DNA of 64,000 bases from the NCBI GenBank assembly GCA_023666665.1, contig JAMPBN010000001.1, forward strand, positions 364,505-428,504. The letters are read 5' to 3'. Positions within the stretch are counted from its first letter, which is position 1; each line of letters starts with the position of its first letter. The position numbers were made by a program, and so were the translations under genes. Source of the stretch: Prevotella sp. Its GTDB lineage: Bacteria > Bacteroidota > Bacteroidia > Bacteroidales > Muribaculaceae. Shown here one piece after another: positions 30,534 through 42,100 of this stretch. Under the pieces are notes generated by a model. The model saw only the letters and a list, made by a program, of their open reading frames with translations, was not told the origin of the DNA and ran no database searches.

Positions 30534-32081
30534 ATGACAGCAGAAATGAAATATCCGATAGGCGTGCAGTCTTTCTCCGAAATCCGCACAAAAGGTTTTG
30601 TCTATGTTGATAAAACCGCACTCGTTCATAAACTTGTTATTGGAGGAAAGTATTTCTTTCTGAGTCGCCCAAGGCGGTTCGGGAAGAGTTTGCTTCTATC
30701 GACCATCGAAATGCTTTTCAGCGGGCGCAAAGAGCTGTTCGAAGGTTTGGCGGTCAGCAAAATGGGTTGGGATTGGACTATTCATCCGGTGCTTCATCTT
30801 GACCTGAACGTGCGTCACTACGCTGACGATACAAGCCTTGCAACGCTGTTTAACCGCCAATTAGTTGAATGGGAACGCAAATATGAAATTACTCCGGATA
30901 ATGATATTGCAGAAGACCGATTTATCGCTGTCATCAAGAAGGCTTACGAAACCACCGGGCAGCAGGTAGTCATTCTTATAGATGAATATGACAAGCCACT
31001 GGTGCGCACACTTGACAATCCTGAGCTTCAGCGCGTTTACCGCAACCAATTGCAGGCATTTTACGGAGTGTTGAAATCGCTTGACCAATATATTCGCTTC
31101 GCTATGCTCACGGGCGTAACCCGCTTCAGCAAGGTCAATGTGTTCAGCGGACTGAATAACTTGAAAGATATTTCGTTATATCCGGAATATAACAATATTT
31201 GCGGTATCGCCGAAAGTGAGTTAATCCAATATTTCAAAACCCCAATTGAAGAGTTTGCCGAATATAAGAAAATAACGCCTGATAAAATGTTGGCTTTGCT
31301 GAAAGAGAACTACGATGGCTATCATTTTGCAGCAGATACCGAAGATATCTACAATCCGTTCAGCTTGCTGACGGCCTTAGATGCCAAAAATATCGGCGCA
31401 TATTGGTCGGAGACAGGTACGCCGACATTTCTCGTGGATTTGCTCAATCGCGAACATTATCCCCTGCCCGATTTGGAAAGTGTTTATCGCACGGAACAAG
31501 ATCTCAAAGGCTCCGACTCGTTCAACACCGACCTCGTGCCGATGTTCTTCCAAACCGGCTACCTCACAATCAAGGGCTACAACCACATAACGCGAAAATA
31601 TCAACTTTCATTTCCCAATACCGAAGTAAAGGAAAGTTTTCTCAGCTTCCTGGTGCCATATATCTCGCCGAAAATTCCTGCGGGGTCAATGGTGCTCGAC
31701 CTTGTTGAAGCGGTAATGAACGGAGAAACCGAGAAATTTATGACTTGGTTGGGAGCATTCTTCGCCGATTTCCCATATGAGCAAATTCCCGATATGGAAG
31801 TACATTATCAGAATGTAATCTACGTGATTATGAAGATTATGGGCTTTTATGTTCGTACGGAATACCGCACAAGTCAGGGGCGCGTGGATATGGTAATCCA
31901 AACGGATAAATACGTCTATGTTATTGAATTTAAGCTCGGAGGTTCGCCAAAGACAGCGCTCAAGCAGATAGAAACCAACGGCTACTGCAAACCCTTTGAG
32001 GGTCAAGGCAAAACCATTATCCGCCTCGGCGTAGTCTTCGACAAAACCACCCGAGCCCTCAAAAAGTGGGCGCAAGCCTAA
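30534..32081 (+). CDS. AAA-ATPase-like / PD-(D/E)XK nuclease-domain protein, copy 2
   Basis: 515 aa, the same length and architecture as the 524-2071 product. The Walker A-like RPRRFGKSLLLST is at 45-57 and the Walker B-like VVILIDEYDKP near 155; the C-terminal nuclease core has Asp452, Glu465 and Lys467 (GRVDMVIQ, VIEFKLGG). The N-terminal 75 and C-terminal 150 or so residues are almost identical to copy 1, while the middle (about 85-115 and 230-300) differs much more, suggesting gene conversion or recombination. Start chosen at 30534 from the promoter position and agreement with copy 1. It is followed by a strong bidirectional terminator. Confidence 0.86.
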   Translation: MTAEMKYPIGVQSFSEIRTKGFVYVDKTALVHKLVIGGKYFFLSRPRRFGKSLLLSTIEMLFSGRKELFEGLAVSKMGWDWTIHPVLHLDLNVRHYADDTSLATLFNRQLVEWERKYEITPDNDIAEDRFIAVIKKAYETTGQQVVILIDEYDKPLVRTLDNPELQRVYRNQLQAFYGVLKSLDQYIRFAMLTGVTRFSKVNVFSGLNNLKDISLYPEYNNICGIAESELIQYFKTPIEEFAEYKKITPDKMLALLKENYDGYHFAADTEDIYNPFSLLTALDAKNIGAYWSETGTPTFLVDLLNREHYPLPDLESVYRTEQDLKGSDSFNTDLVPMFFQTGYLTIKGYNHITRKYQLSFPNTEVKESFLSFLVPYISPKIPAGSMVLDLVEAVMNGETEKFMTWLGAFFADFPYEQIPDMEVHYQNVIYVIMKIMGFYVRTEYRTSQGRVDMVIQTDKYVYVIEFKLGGSPKTALKQIETNGYCKPFEGQGKTIIRLGVVFDKTTRALKKWAQA

Positions 32082-32092
32082 TCTCATTATAT

Positions 32093-32129
32093 AAAAAGAG
32101 GCTGCGCCAATTTGATACAGCCTCTTTTT
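32093..32129. terminator. Bidirectional rho-independent terminator
   Basis: AAAAAGAGGCTG (32093-32104) pairs perfectly with CAGCCTCTTTTT (32118-32129) across a 13-nt loop. The T-runs at both ends serve the plus-strand nuclease gene and the minus-strand clpC. Confidence 0.88.
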
Positions 32130-32158
32130 ACTTTTTAAGGGGATAGATTTCCGCTTGG

Positions 32159-34654
32159 TTATTCCAACGTAAGTGTTACTGTTTCAGCACCATCGGTGTA
32201 ATTAACCTTGATGGTTGCGCCGCTTACCGGCTTGCCGCTGAGTATCATTTCAGCCAGGGGATCTTCAAGATACTTCTGAATGGCGCGTTTGAGCGGACGT
32301 GCGCCAAACTGTGCGTCATAGCCCTTTTCGGCGATAAACGTCTTGGCGGCATCGGTGATTTCAAGGTGGATACCCAATTCCTCGCAGCGCTTGTAGAATC
32401 CTTTGAGTTCCACGTCGATAATCTTGAAGATGGCCTCTTTGGAGAGCGCATCAAACATTATGATGTCGTCAATTCGGTTAAGGAACTCAGGGGCAAATGC
32501 CTTGTTCAGGGCTTTGGTGAGAACGCCGTGGCCATATTCCTTGTCGGTCTCCTTGGTGTTGAAGCCTACGCCTGAGCCGAAGTCTTTGAGCTGACGTGTG
32601 CCGATATTGCTGGTCATTATTATTATGGTGTTTTTGAAGTCGATGCGGCGACCAAGCGAGTCGGTCAGGCGGCCTTCGTCCATAACTTGGAGCAGGAGGT
32701 TGAACACGTCGGGATGTGCCTTTTCAATCTCGTCAAGAAGCACCACAGAGTAGGGGTGGCGGCGCACTTTCTCAGTTAGCTGACCCCCCTCTTCGTAGCC
32801 GACGTATCCCGGAGGTGCACCAACGAGGCGGCTCACCGTGAACTTCTCCATATATTCGCTCATGTCGATGCGAATCAGAGTGTCGGCCGAGTCAAAGAGA
32901 TACTCGGCAAGCTTCTTGGCGAGGTGGGTTTTGCCCACGCCTGTCGGACCCAGGAACATAAACGTGCCAATCGGCTTGTTGGGGTCTTTAAGACCCACGC
33001 GGTTGCGCTGAATGGCCTTGACCACCTTTTCGATGGCTTGATCTTGGCCTATAATGTCGCCCTTGAGCTTGGGAGCCATCTCAACCAGACGCATACCCTC
33101 GGCCTGCGCAATGCGCTGAACCGGCACGCCGGTCATCATGGCAACGACTTCGGCAACCTTGTCGGCATCCACAGGAATGCGGTGCGTGGCCTGCTCCTCT
33201 TCCCAGCGCTTCGTTGCACCGTCAAGTTCCTTGCGGAGCTGCACGGCGTGGTCGCGGTGTGAGGCGGCCTGCTCATAGTCTTGTGCTTTGACGGCGGCGA
33301 TTTTCAGTTCCTCTGCCTGACGCACTTGTTCTTCCAAAGCCTCAATCTCGGCGGGTACGGCATTGTTGCCGATATGCACTCGCGAGCCGGCCTCGTCAAG
33401 GGCGTCGATTGCCTTATCGGGGAATGTGCGGTCAGTGATATAACGCTCCGTGAGCTTCACGCAGGCATCCAGTGCCTCGGGCGTGTAGCTGACGTTGTGG
33501 TGCTGCTCATATTGTGCCTTGATGTTGTCAAGAATCAGGCGCGTTTGCTCAGCCGTGGTCGGTTCCACCATCACCTTTTGGAAGCGGCGTTCCAGCGCAC
33601 CGTCTTTCTCAATCGAGGTGCGATATTCATCAAGCGTGGTAGCGCCGATGCACTGTATCTCGCCGCGAGCCAGAGCCGGTTTGAGCATATTTGCGGCATC
33701 CATATTGCCGGCAGCATTTCCTGCGCCGACAATCGTGTGAAGCTCGTCGATAAAGAGAATAACGTCGCGGTTCTTGCTCAACTCGGTAAGTATTGCCTTG
33801 ACGCGCTCCTCAAACTGGCCGCGATATTTAGTGCCGGCAACGAGCGATGCCATATCCAGGGCTATCACGCGCTTGTCAAGAAGCACTCGGGCTACCTGGC
33901 GCTGAGTAATGCGCAGTGCCAAGCCCTCCACTATCGCCGATTTGCCCACGCCCGGTTCGCCTATAAGCACCGGATTGTTCTTCTTGCGGCGGCTAAGAAT
34001 CTGAGCCACGCGCTCAATCTCAGTTTCGCGGCCAATCACCGGGTCGAGTCTGCCCTCGGCGGCAGCGCGTGTCATGTCAATGCCGAACTTGTCGAGCATC
34101 GGAGTGTCAGATCCCTTTTTGCCCTGTGCGGCAGTCGTTTTGGCTGATTCGGGAGCAGAGGGCGCTTCATCGTCGTCATCATCGGGGGCGGAATATTCCG
34201 CATTGGGAGTAGAACCGCTCACAAGGCGATAAAGAGAGTCATATGTCACTCCCGCCTGATGCAGCGGCGACATAAAGCTCATAATGCTAACCTCCGAATT
34301 GTGGAAGAGAGCAAGGAGCAGATGCACGGGCTGCACCACGGTGTTGCGCAGCATCCGCGCCTCCAAGGCCGAAAGCTTCACCAGGCGCTCCGTCAGCGGC
34401 AATGCCACGGGAGCCTCCGTCAGGTCGCCTACGGTTGGGTCAATCGAGTCTGCAACGATTCTGCGGGCATAGTCTTCTGCCAGGCCGGCGCGCCCGGCTG
34501 CGCGGTCAATCACTTCGGCACACGAACCGTCGGGCGACGTCAGCATTGCTGCCAGCAAGTGTTCCGGCATAATGCGCGGACTCTTGCAGCGCACTGCCAC
34601 GTTGAGCGATTCGTGAAGTATGTTGTTGAGTTCTTCTGTAAGTCTAATTTCCAT
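32159..34654 (-). CDS. clpC: ATP-dependent Clp protease ATP-binding subunit ClpC-like
   Basis: An 831-aa AAA+ unfoldase that feeds proteins to ClpP. It has two N-terminal Clp repeats (to about 150) and an acidic linker ([13 protein letters not shown]). AAA module 1 has Walker [14 protein letters not shown] and [16 protein letters not shown]-type helical insert ([20 protein letters not shown]) is present rather than the long ClpB coiled-coil M domain. AAA module 2 has Walker [14 protein letters not shown] and [13 protein letters not shown], followed by the D2 small domain. The short insert separates it from the ClpB disaggregase. It is monocistronic, with AATCTTTG (minus strand, 34704-34697) as a possible weak -7 box. 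Confidence 0.92.
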   Translation of the reverse strand: MEIRLTEELNNILHESLNVAVRCKSPRIMPEHLLAAMLTSPDGSCAEVIDRAAGRAGLAEDYARRIVADSIDPTVGDLTEAPVALPLTERLVKLSALEARMLRNTVVQPVHLLLALFHNSEVSIMSFMSPLHQAGVTYDSLYRLVSGSTPNAEYSAPDDDDDEAPSAPESAKTTAAQGKKGSDTPMLDKFGIDMTRAAAEGRLDPVIGRETEIERVAQILSRRKKNNPVLIGEPGVGKSAIVEGLALRITQRQVARVLLDKRVIALDMASLVAGTKYRGQFEERVKAILTELSKNRDVILFIDELHTIVGAGNAAGNMDAANMLKPALARGEIQCIGATTLDEYRTSIEKDGALERRFQKVMVEPTTAEQTRLILDNIKAQYEQHHNVSYTPEALDACVKLTERYITDRTFPDKAIDALDEAGSRVHIGNNAVPAEIEALEEQVRQAEELKIAAVKAQDYEQAASHRDHAVQLRKELDGATKRWEEEQATHRIPVDADKVAEVVAMMTGVPVQRIAQAEGMRLVEMAPKLKGDIIGQDQAIEKVVKAIQRNRVGLKDPNKPIGTFMFLGPTGVGKTHLAKKLAEYLFDSADTLIRIDMSEYMEKFTVSRLVGAPPGYVGYEEGGQLTEKVRRHPYSVVLLDEIEKAHPDVFNLLLQVMDEGRLTDSLGRRIDFKNTIIIMTSNIGTRQLKDFGSGVGFNTKETDKEYGHGVLTKALNKAFAPEFLNRIDDIIMFDALSKEAIFKIIDVELKGFYKRCEELGIHLEITDAAKTFIAEKGYDAQFGARPLKRAIQKYLEDPLAEMILSGKPVSGATIKVNYTDGAETVTLTLE

Positions 34655-34735
34655 GTAATTTCAATCTTTTTATTATATAACTCTTAAAGCATAGCAAAGA
34701 TTGTGCCAAACCTCCCGCTTTAACAATTTTTACAG

Positions 34736-34773
34736 AAAAACTGGAAGGACGCAGCTTGGTGGCTGCGCCCTTC
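34736..34773 (-). terminator. Terminator of the DUF3575 gene
   Basis: On the minus strand GAAGGGCGCAGC (34773-34762) pairs with GCTGCGTCCTTC (34755-34744) with one mismatch, followed by CAGTTTTT. Confidence 0.8.
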
Positions 34774-34776
34774 GGT

Positions 34777-36072
34777 TTATTTTCGGTTCCAGTTGTCGCA
34801 GCCTATCAGCCACACCAACGTAATGCCTGCCTTGTTGGGTCCGAACCAGTGGCGGCGCTTCGTCGAATCCCACACGTAGCAGTTGTCTTCGGGGTTGTAT
34901 TCGTGATATATGCCCGTATTGTAGCCGAAGCCTATGTTGAAGTCAATGTTCAGACGCTTTGTGACAGGCAACGAATATCCATATTCAACGCCTACGCCCC
35001 AATGGGCTTTGTCCCAGAGCGTTCCTCCCGGTTTGCCGCCGAGATACCCTCGGCCTCCCCACTCAAAGTCGTATGTGTATAGCTGGCCATACACTCCGAG
35101 ATGATGCCCGGTGAGCGGCTTTCTGTGAGCCGCCTTGCCAAACCACCAGCGGCCATAGAGCTCGCCGCCATATGCGCGCCAATAGTGGTGGGTGCGGTTG
35201 CGGCTCCACCATGCATACATCCAGTTCAGACCCAACGAAATGTTCTTGCCAAGATAAAATTCAACGCCGATGTTTGGCAGAGCCAAGGCATCAAAGAGCA
35301 TATCGGTCTGAATGTCCATATAAAACGGTGTGCACTCGTGGCAGTCATACACGTAGATTGTGTCGTGAACCACACGCTCGATATACACCGTGTCTATTCG
35401 CAGCGGAACCTCTTCAACGGCAGCGAGTTCGGCAATCTCCGTAGTGAATTCCTTTTCATAGTCAACAATAAGTTGCGAGGCTCGCACCTCGGGGAAAATG
35501 TGGTGATACAGATAGCGATACGGCTCGCCGCCACGCAGGCGCTTGATGCGAGCGAGCGAATTGGCAGGCTCCTTGCCCGTAAGTCGCTTCTCCGCAATGA
35601 TGTTGCGCAGCAGCGAAATCGTCTCCTCGGCGTAGGGTAGCCCCGGGTCTTCGTCGGCAAGCTTCAAAACTCCCTCCCAGTCGCGTCCAAGGTATGTGTA
35701 GGCAATATCTTTGTCGTTCAGCGGCTTATAACGGCGGAACCAGTTAAACAAAGTCTCGGCGCGATGCTCCGACAGAAATTCATTGAACTGCACGCTGCCC
35801 TCGGGCGATGCGCCGCCGATTACGCTGACGTGGCGCAGATTCCAAACTGTGTCAGTGCCGTTAAGCACTCCCGAAAGTTTACGGTCAATGCTGTCAAGCA
35901 CCTGGGCATTATTCTTCAACTGCAAGTCAAGATGCCACTTTGACTGCGGAAAGTGTATCTTCACCGAATCTGATTCAGTAGTCATTGTCTTGGCCGGGGC
36001 TACGGCTCCGACAGCGATACCAAGGGCGGCAAAAATTCCGCCGAAAAAGGCTCTAAGTGTGTGGCTTGTCAT
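34777..36072 (-). CDS. DUF3575 outer-membrane protein with OmpA-like periplasmic region
   Basis: A 431-aa exported protein. An N-terminal signal (to about residue 28, ending AVGAVAPAKT) precedes a region resembling an OmpA-like fold (VSVIGGASPEGSVQFNEFLSEHRAETLFNWF, about 80-112). A beta-barrel-like C-terminal half follows from about 255 (IGVEFYLGKNISLGLNWMYAWW ... WGVGVEYGYSLP). DUF3575 proteins in Bacteroides often neighbour fimbrial loci, but no fimbrillin gene is present here. A complete promoter (36130-36161) and a terminator bracket it, so it is a single-gene unit. Confidence 0.75.
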   Translation of the reverse strand: MTSHTLRAFFGGIFAALGIAVGAVAPAKTMTTESDSVKIHFPQSKWHLDLQLKNNAQVLDSIDRKLSGVLNGTDTVWNLRHVSVIGGASPEGSVQFNEFLSEHRAETLFNWFRRYKPLNDKDIAYTYLGRDWEGVLKLADEDPGLPYAEETISLLRNIIAEKRLTGKEPANSLARIKRLRGGEPYRYLYHHIFPEVRASQLIVDYEKEFTTEIAELAAVEEVPLRIDTVYIERVVHDTIYVYDCHECTPFYMDIQTDMLFDALALPNIGVEFYLGKNISLGLNWMYAWWSRNRTHHYWRAYGGELYGRWWFGKAAHRKPLTGHHLGVYGQLYTYDFEWGGRGYLGGKPGGTLWDKAHWGVGVEYGYSLPVTKRLNIDFNIGFGYNTGIYHEYNPEDNCYVWDSTKRRHWFGPNKAGITLVWLIGCDNWNRK

Positions 36073-36129
36073 ATAATCAACAATCTGCGAATGAATGTAT
36101 TAGATTGGAGCAGGCCTCCTTTCTCGCAG

Positions 36130-36161
36130 CAAAGTTAAGCAAAATTTCCCACTTCCACAAA
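36130..36161 (-). promoter_or_regulatory. Promoter of the DUF3575 gene
   Basis: TTTG (36161-36158), 20-nt spacer, TAACTTTG (36137-36130) on the minus strand. The transcript leader would be about 55 nt. Confidence 0.75.
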
Positions 36162-36181
36162 AAAAACTGAACTGCCGGTGA

Positions 36182-39100
36182 TTAGCGTGCCAGCGAGAGG
36201 TTGCAGGTGATGCCGTAGGCCGAGTTGGAGGTGGGGTAGGCCGAGTTGCTGACAAGCGGAGTGTTGACCTGGTGTTCGAAAAACATACCCAACTGTATGC
36301 GCTTGCTCAGCGCATATTTGGCGGTCACGTTCACGTTGATGTTGCGCGTACCTGAGGTGGCCTGCGTATAGTTTGACTCAATGCGGCGAATCAGCGCCTG
36401 ACTGCGGCTGAACTTGAAGTCGGCGTTGAGATCAATGTCGTGGCTCGTGCCGGTCTGCTTTCCTGCAACTTTGAAGATTTTCATCAGGTTGACAATCTTA
36501 TAGCCGGCGCCCACGGTGATTCCGCGCTGGGTGTTTTCCACAAGCTGACCCGCCGAGGAGTTGAGCGTCAGAGTGCGCTGCTCGGTCCATTCCACGTTGA
36601 CGCGCAAGTCGTTTTTCAGCGTTGCTTTCACGCCAACCAGCGGTGAGAAGCGCTCGGTGATGGTCACCGATGCGATGTTGTAGGGCGACGACGGTATGGG
36701 TGCCCCGGTCAGCTCGTCGAGCGTGAAGCCCAGGTCGTTGTTGCTTCCGCCGAGGCTCAGCCAGTTAAGGAAGCCGTTGTATGACCCCACGGAATATGTG
36801 CACTGATATGCGTGGTTGATCGAGAAGCTCTTGAACACGTTTTTGAGGTTCCAGAGGTTAATCAGTCCGTCGTAGGTCACTTTCCAGTTGGGCAGCAGTG
36901 CCGACAGCGCCGGGAATGGGTTGAGATACTGTCGTTGGGGGTTCGTGCCGGTATATGCCGCGAGGAATGCCGGGATGAGCACGTCTGACGACGTTTGGCT
37001 CACATCGCCGTTAGCCTCGCTAAACGGCTTGCCCGCCAGCGGATTTCCCTCCATAAAGCCACCCTCGGGGTAGCGCGCTCCGGCATATTGGCTTTGCACG
37101 CGCTCGCGCATTATCGGAATGTAGCTTAGGAACTTCTGGAACGTCGCGTCGTAGTAGCCGTCTTCAGCCTTTGACTGACGCAGAGCAGTGGCTATCGCGC
37201 AGTGCGTTTTGCTGTATTGACCGGTGCGGGCTGTGGGCATGTCGTCATACATAAACTGCACTGAGTTGGTGCGCGAGTCGCTGTATTTCGTCGAAATGGT
37301 GATTTTTAGCCCAGGAATCGGCTCGAGAGTCCCCTCCATATCGAGGTCAATGTTTTTATTGGAGATGGCCGGCGAGGTTTGGCCGTCGCTGAGCAGTAAC
37401 CAGCCGCGCTCCTTGGCCTCGTTGATGAAGTGTTCGCCGTCGGTCATACCGAACGCAAAGCCCAGCCCCGGAGCCAGCGGGCCGTCGCCCTTCGACTGTC
37501 CGAAGCCGATACCCACCGAGCGGTCCCACAGAGGCACGCTCAGCGACGTTGACCGCTTGAAGCGAATGGTAAAGTTGCGCGGCATCATCAGGAAGCGCAG
37601 CGAATATTGCGCCGCCTCCGACCAGAAGTTTTTCTTCTCCTGTTCCTTGACCTCCTGAATTACGAATTTCACGTTTTGGTCGCCACGGTTCAGCACCTCA
37701 ATGGTGTTGTCGTCAATGGTCTTGAAGTCAATTTTCATCACCTTGCCGTCGGTGGTCTGACCGGTTACGCGCACTTTCTTGACCTTGAGGTTGTGTTTGA
37801 TGGTAAGCGACGTGTCGGGCTTGAGCTTGAACGTGCGCTCCATGCGCTTGGCGCGGTTCAACGGCTTGGTGGTGCGCGATGAGGTGGGCTTCTTGCCGAA
37901 GCGCTGGTTTATTTTCTTCAGATAAGAAACCTTGTTGAAGAGCCCCTCGAGATTCACCCTGCCGTCAACGCTGAAGTCGCCCTTGTTGGCAATCTGGTTG
38001 CCGAATGATTCGCCGTCGACCGTGGCACCACGGTTCCAGTTATACGTAGCGTTATACTTGGCCGAGCCGCTCAGCCAGTCAAGAATCGGAATCTGATTAA
38101 ACGGCAGCTTGTATTCGGCGGAGAAACTTTGGTTGTAGGCCCACGGAGTGCCCAGCGAGCGGATTGACTGCATCACGGTGTCTTTCCACTCTTTGTATTC
38201 GTCGGGGAACATACGGCGGTCTACCGCACCCGGGGTCTCGTCGATGCGCGTCTGCGTGTTCGACTCAAAGCGGAAGCTCAGCGTCTTGGTGATGTTCCAG
38301 TTGAGCGATAGCTTGCGGTCCCAAAGAAAGTTCTTGCTCACGCTCACCGGCAGGCGGAAGTTGTCGTCAACCTCCGAGCGCGTCTGGTTCTCGTAGTAGT
38401 AGCGGCTCATGTTGGTGGAGAGGTTGATGGAGTTGAACAGGAAGCCGAGTTCCCAGTCGCGGATAAACTTCAGCGACTTTTTCTTCGGGTCAATCTTGCT
38501 GCGGAAGGGCTTCACCGTGCGCTTGAACGGCGACCAGGCATACTGAATCGAGCCGCGGTAGTCGTTGGTGTTCTGATATTCCGTGGTGGGGTCGTTGAAG
38601 TGCTGCTTGGAGAAGGAGAAGTTAAAAGTGAAGTTTGCGGGGTCCCAGGGCATGGAGTTTTTTGACTTCACGTCGAACTTCAGTCCGGAAATTGAGAAGT
38701 TTTCCGAGCGGGTCTCCTCAATGGCAAAGCCGCGAATCGAATCTTTTTGCTGCTTGGTGGCGCAGTTGTCGAGCGCATCCTTGAGCAGCACGTCGGAGTC
38801 CAGCGGATTGTATTTGGGAGTGGTGCGCTCGCGGGTGGTGGAGTAGTAAATCGGTGCGCGGAGTTTCACCGATTCGGGCAGGAAGCGTCCGGCATCAACC
38901 TGCATGGCAAAGTTGAGCTGCTGATAGTCGTCCATGCGGCGGTCGTTGAGGCTCTGGTCCACGCCGCCGAAACCCGAGGTCTCGATGTGTGCGCCGACGT
39001 TAAACGTTGCAATATCGCTCATCGCGAGGTTCACGTTTGCCTTGGCAGCCCAGCCGCCCGATTCGTCAAAGTCGGTAACCTTGAGCTCGTTGACCCATAC

Positions 39101-42100
39101 AGTACCCGACTTTTCAGTCGAGGAGTTATTACGCACGCCAATCAGCAACACCCTGATGTCGCCAATCGTCGGGTTGCCGACCACTGTCACCGAGTTGGCC
39201 TCGTTGTCTGGGTCGCGGCGGGTGTAGCGCTCCGAGTATGACACTCCCGCCTGCTTGGCGTTGATGGCCTCGTTGCGCTGATTCTTAACGTCGACAAGGG
39301 TTTTGAGCGCAAAGTCAAGATAGTTGCTCTGAGGCCACACGGCATAGCGCTGCGAGGCAATGTCGCCGTTATAGCGGCCCGGTGCGGTCAGTTCCAGCGG
39401 AACCTCATATTCATAGTAGTTGGCCTTGACATCGGAACCCAAACGCAAGAACACGCTGAACTGGCCCGAACGCAGGTTCTGGGTGTTGTCAATGGGCGCT
39501 TCGGCGTGAACCCACATCTGCATACGCTTGTAGTTGCGCAGGTCCTGCTGCGTGTCGCGATACACACCGCGGGCATCGCCGGCCTTGATGTTTTTCAACA
39601 CCATCGACATTGATTGCTCGTTGAGCTGCACAATCTGGCTCTGGCTCGGGTCGCTGATGCGCGTAACCCCCGGAGGCAGCACGTAGTTCACCGGCTCGCG
39701 GCCGGCATTCTCCTCAATGTTGACCACCGAGAGGTCGAGCTGACCCTCAGCGGGAGTGTCAGAGCGGTTGTTGAGGTTGAAGTTGTAGCCGCGCCATTCG
39801 CCGCGCACCAGCTCTAAGGTGGCAAAACGCAGGTGGGTCGGCGCGGTGAAGTTGGTCATAAACATGCGGGCAAAGCGCACTGCCGTGAAGTCGTTGATTG
39901 AGCCGACTTTCTTCTCATAGTCCTGTAGCGGAATCTTGAACTGATACCACTCGACCTCAACGTCTTGGTCATCGCGGGTGTGTACAATGGAGGTCTGCTT
40001 GTCGGTGATGTAGTTGCGGCCCACAACGAGATCTTCCGGGCGAATCGACACTTTATATTGGAAGTAGCGCTCATATTCGTTGAGTGTGTTGTCCTGATTT
40101 ATGTCTTCAACGTCGGGGGTTGAGCGGGCACTCTGATAGAGGTCGTCGTCGGCATCTTCGGCGCTCAGCGAGTTGCCCTCAACGCCGTTGTAGCGCTTGT
40201 AGCGCTCAAGCACGCCGAGGCGCTGCTCGTCGTAGTCATAGCCGCGATAAAAGTGGTAGTTGTCGCCCGCCGGGTCGTTCAGCGGCGAAAAGCGGTCGGC
40301 CTGATATGCCGCCAAGGTCTGCGGCGACAGCTTGCTGCGCAGCTGCTCCAAATATGCAGCGTAGCTTGGCGAGTTGTATTCATCGGCGTTCTGCAAGCCG
40401 TCAAGGCCCACGTCCTGAATGGGGCGCGACCCCGAATTGTTGTCAAATGAATAAGTCAGCGAGGCCTGGGTTGACACGCGGCCCCATACGGTTTCGCGCA
40501 TATACTCGTCATTGCCGTCATATGGCACGCCGTTCTCGTAGCTCTTGTAGCCGTCTTTGAGAATGTCCTCGCTCAGCTCGCCGAAGTTGAAGTAGAGGTC
40601 GCCGCCGTCAAGGTTGTCGGCCTCCGGGTCAAGGAAGGGGTTCATCATCCAGAACTGAACGTACTCGATGTTGTTCTGCTCAAAGTTGGTGGTCTCCAGC
40701 TTGCGCATAATGCCGCCCCAGCGCTGCGAGGGGTTCTGCAGCGAACCGTCGTCGTTGATGCCGGTGGCATCGAGGTTATATGGGCCGCGCTCCGTGGGGT
40801 AGAAGCTCAGGTTGAGGGTCTGCACCACGTTGCTCTCGCCGTAGGTCAGCTCGCGGCCGGGAAAAATCTCGGTCGACGTAACCTCGCGCACGTATGGGTT
40901 GGAGAGCTGTTTGAGGTCGTTCTTGATGTAGCCGGGACAGAGCGATGAGTTGCGCTGCGTAAAGAGGCGGTCAATGTAGTACCAGTTGAGCAGGGCGCGG
41001 TTCTTGCCGTAGGTAACGTCGTTGCTCAGCTGCGACTCCGGAAACATTGACGGCGTTGATGCCAGGCTCCACGCGTAGGGTGACTTCAGGTCAAAACCGG
41101 TCTGCGCGCTCTCAAAGTCATCAACGTAGCTCGACCCGCGGGCCGAACCGCTCTTTTGTTTGTGAGGCACAAGTTGCGCAAATTCCGCCTGAACCGACAC
41201 TTTCGACGGCGCTACGGCGTTGACCGTCGGAATGAAGTTCAACGCATTGGTGAGCCACTGAAACTCCTTGGTATAGCTCAGATTCAAGCCCCACATGGTG
41301 TTCTTCACCGTTTCGTCGCCGATGCCCACTTTCTCCGTAATGGCCTTTTCGGAGAAGTGCATCCACGTGGCTCCCAAAGTGAAGTCGCGTGAAAATTTAT
41401 ATTGCAAGTCAAGTCCAAGGAGCGTTTTGCGCTGCATTGAATAGAGTCCCTGGTCCTCGAGGGTAACGTTCACGCTCTGACCCGAATCTATGATGCTTTG
41501 GTTTATAATGGTTACTTCGCCGTTGGCATAGTCAACGATATAGTCGGAGTTCTCCGTCAGCGTGACGCCGCCGGCGGTGACCACCACCGACCCGCGAGGC
41601 ACGTTATATGCGTTCAGCGATATGCGGCTGCCGTCCGATCCTTGATATTCGCCCGTGAGCATAAACTTGTTTTTGTCGGCAAACTGCTCGGCAATCACCT
41701 TGGTGCTGTCATACAGCTCTTTGTAGACGTATTTCTGCGCATCTAACGGGTTGCCGATGGCCTGCTCCAGGTGTGCGCCGAAAGGCTCAGCAACCGGGAA
41801 TATCACCTTGCCGGTGCGGCCATAGAACGTGTAGCCCTCAATCAAGTCAAACATACCGTCGGGATTGCCCTCCTGGTTGGAGTCCAGACGGTCAAGGTTC
41901 ATGACCTGCAGCAGCGTCTTCGATGCAAGATTCCCCACCGGCAGGTAGTTGATGGCGGTACCCGTGGTGTCGCTCAGATACTTGATTTGCAGCTTGAAGT
42001 TCGAGGCAGTAACGTTGGTGGCCCCGATGTTGTAGACGTTTTTCATCATCAGCCGCCAGTTGGCCCACTGAGGCGACTGCGTGGTGCCCTTGAGCAACTT

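Noticed and set aside
34697..34704. AATCTTTG upstream of clpC as a firm promoter.
   Set aside because: Its first base departs from TANNTTTG and no -33 element is present; mentioned only as a weak possibility.
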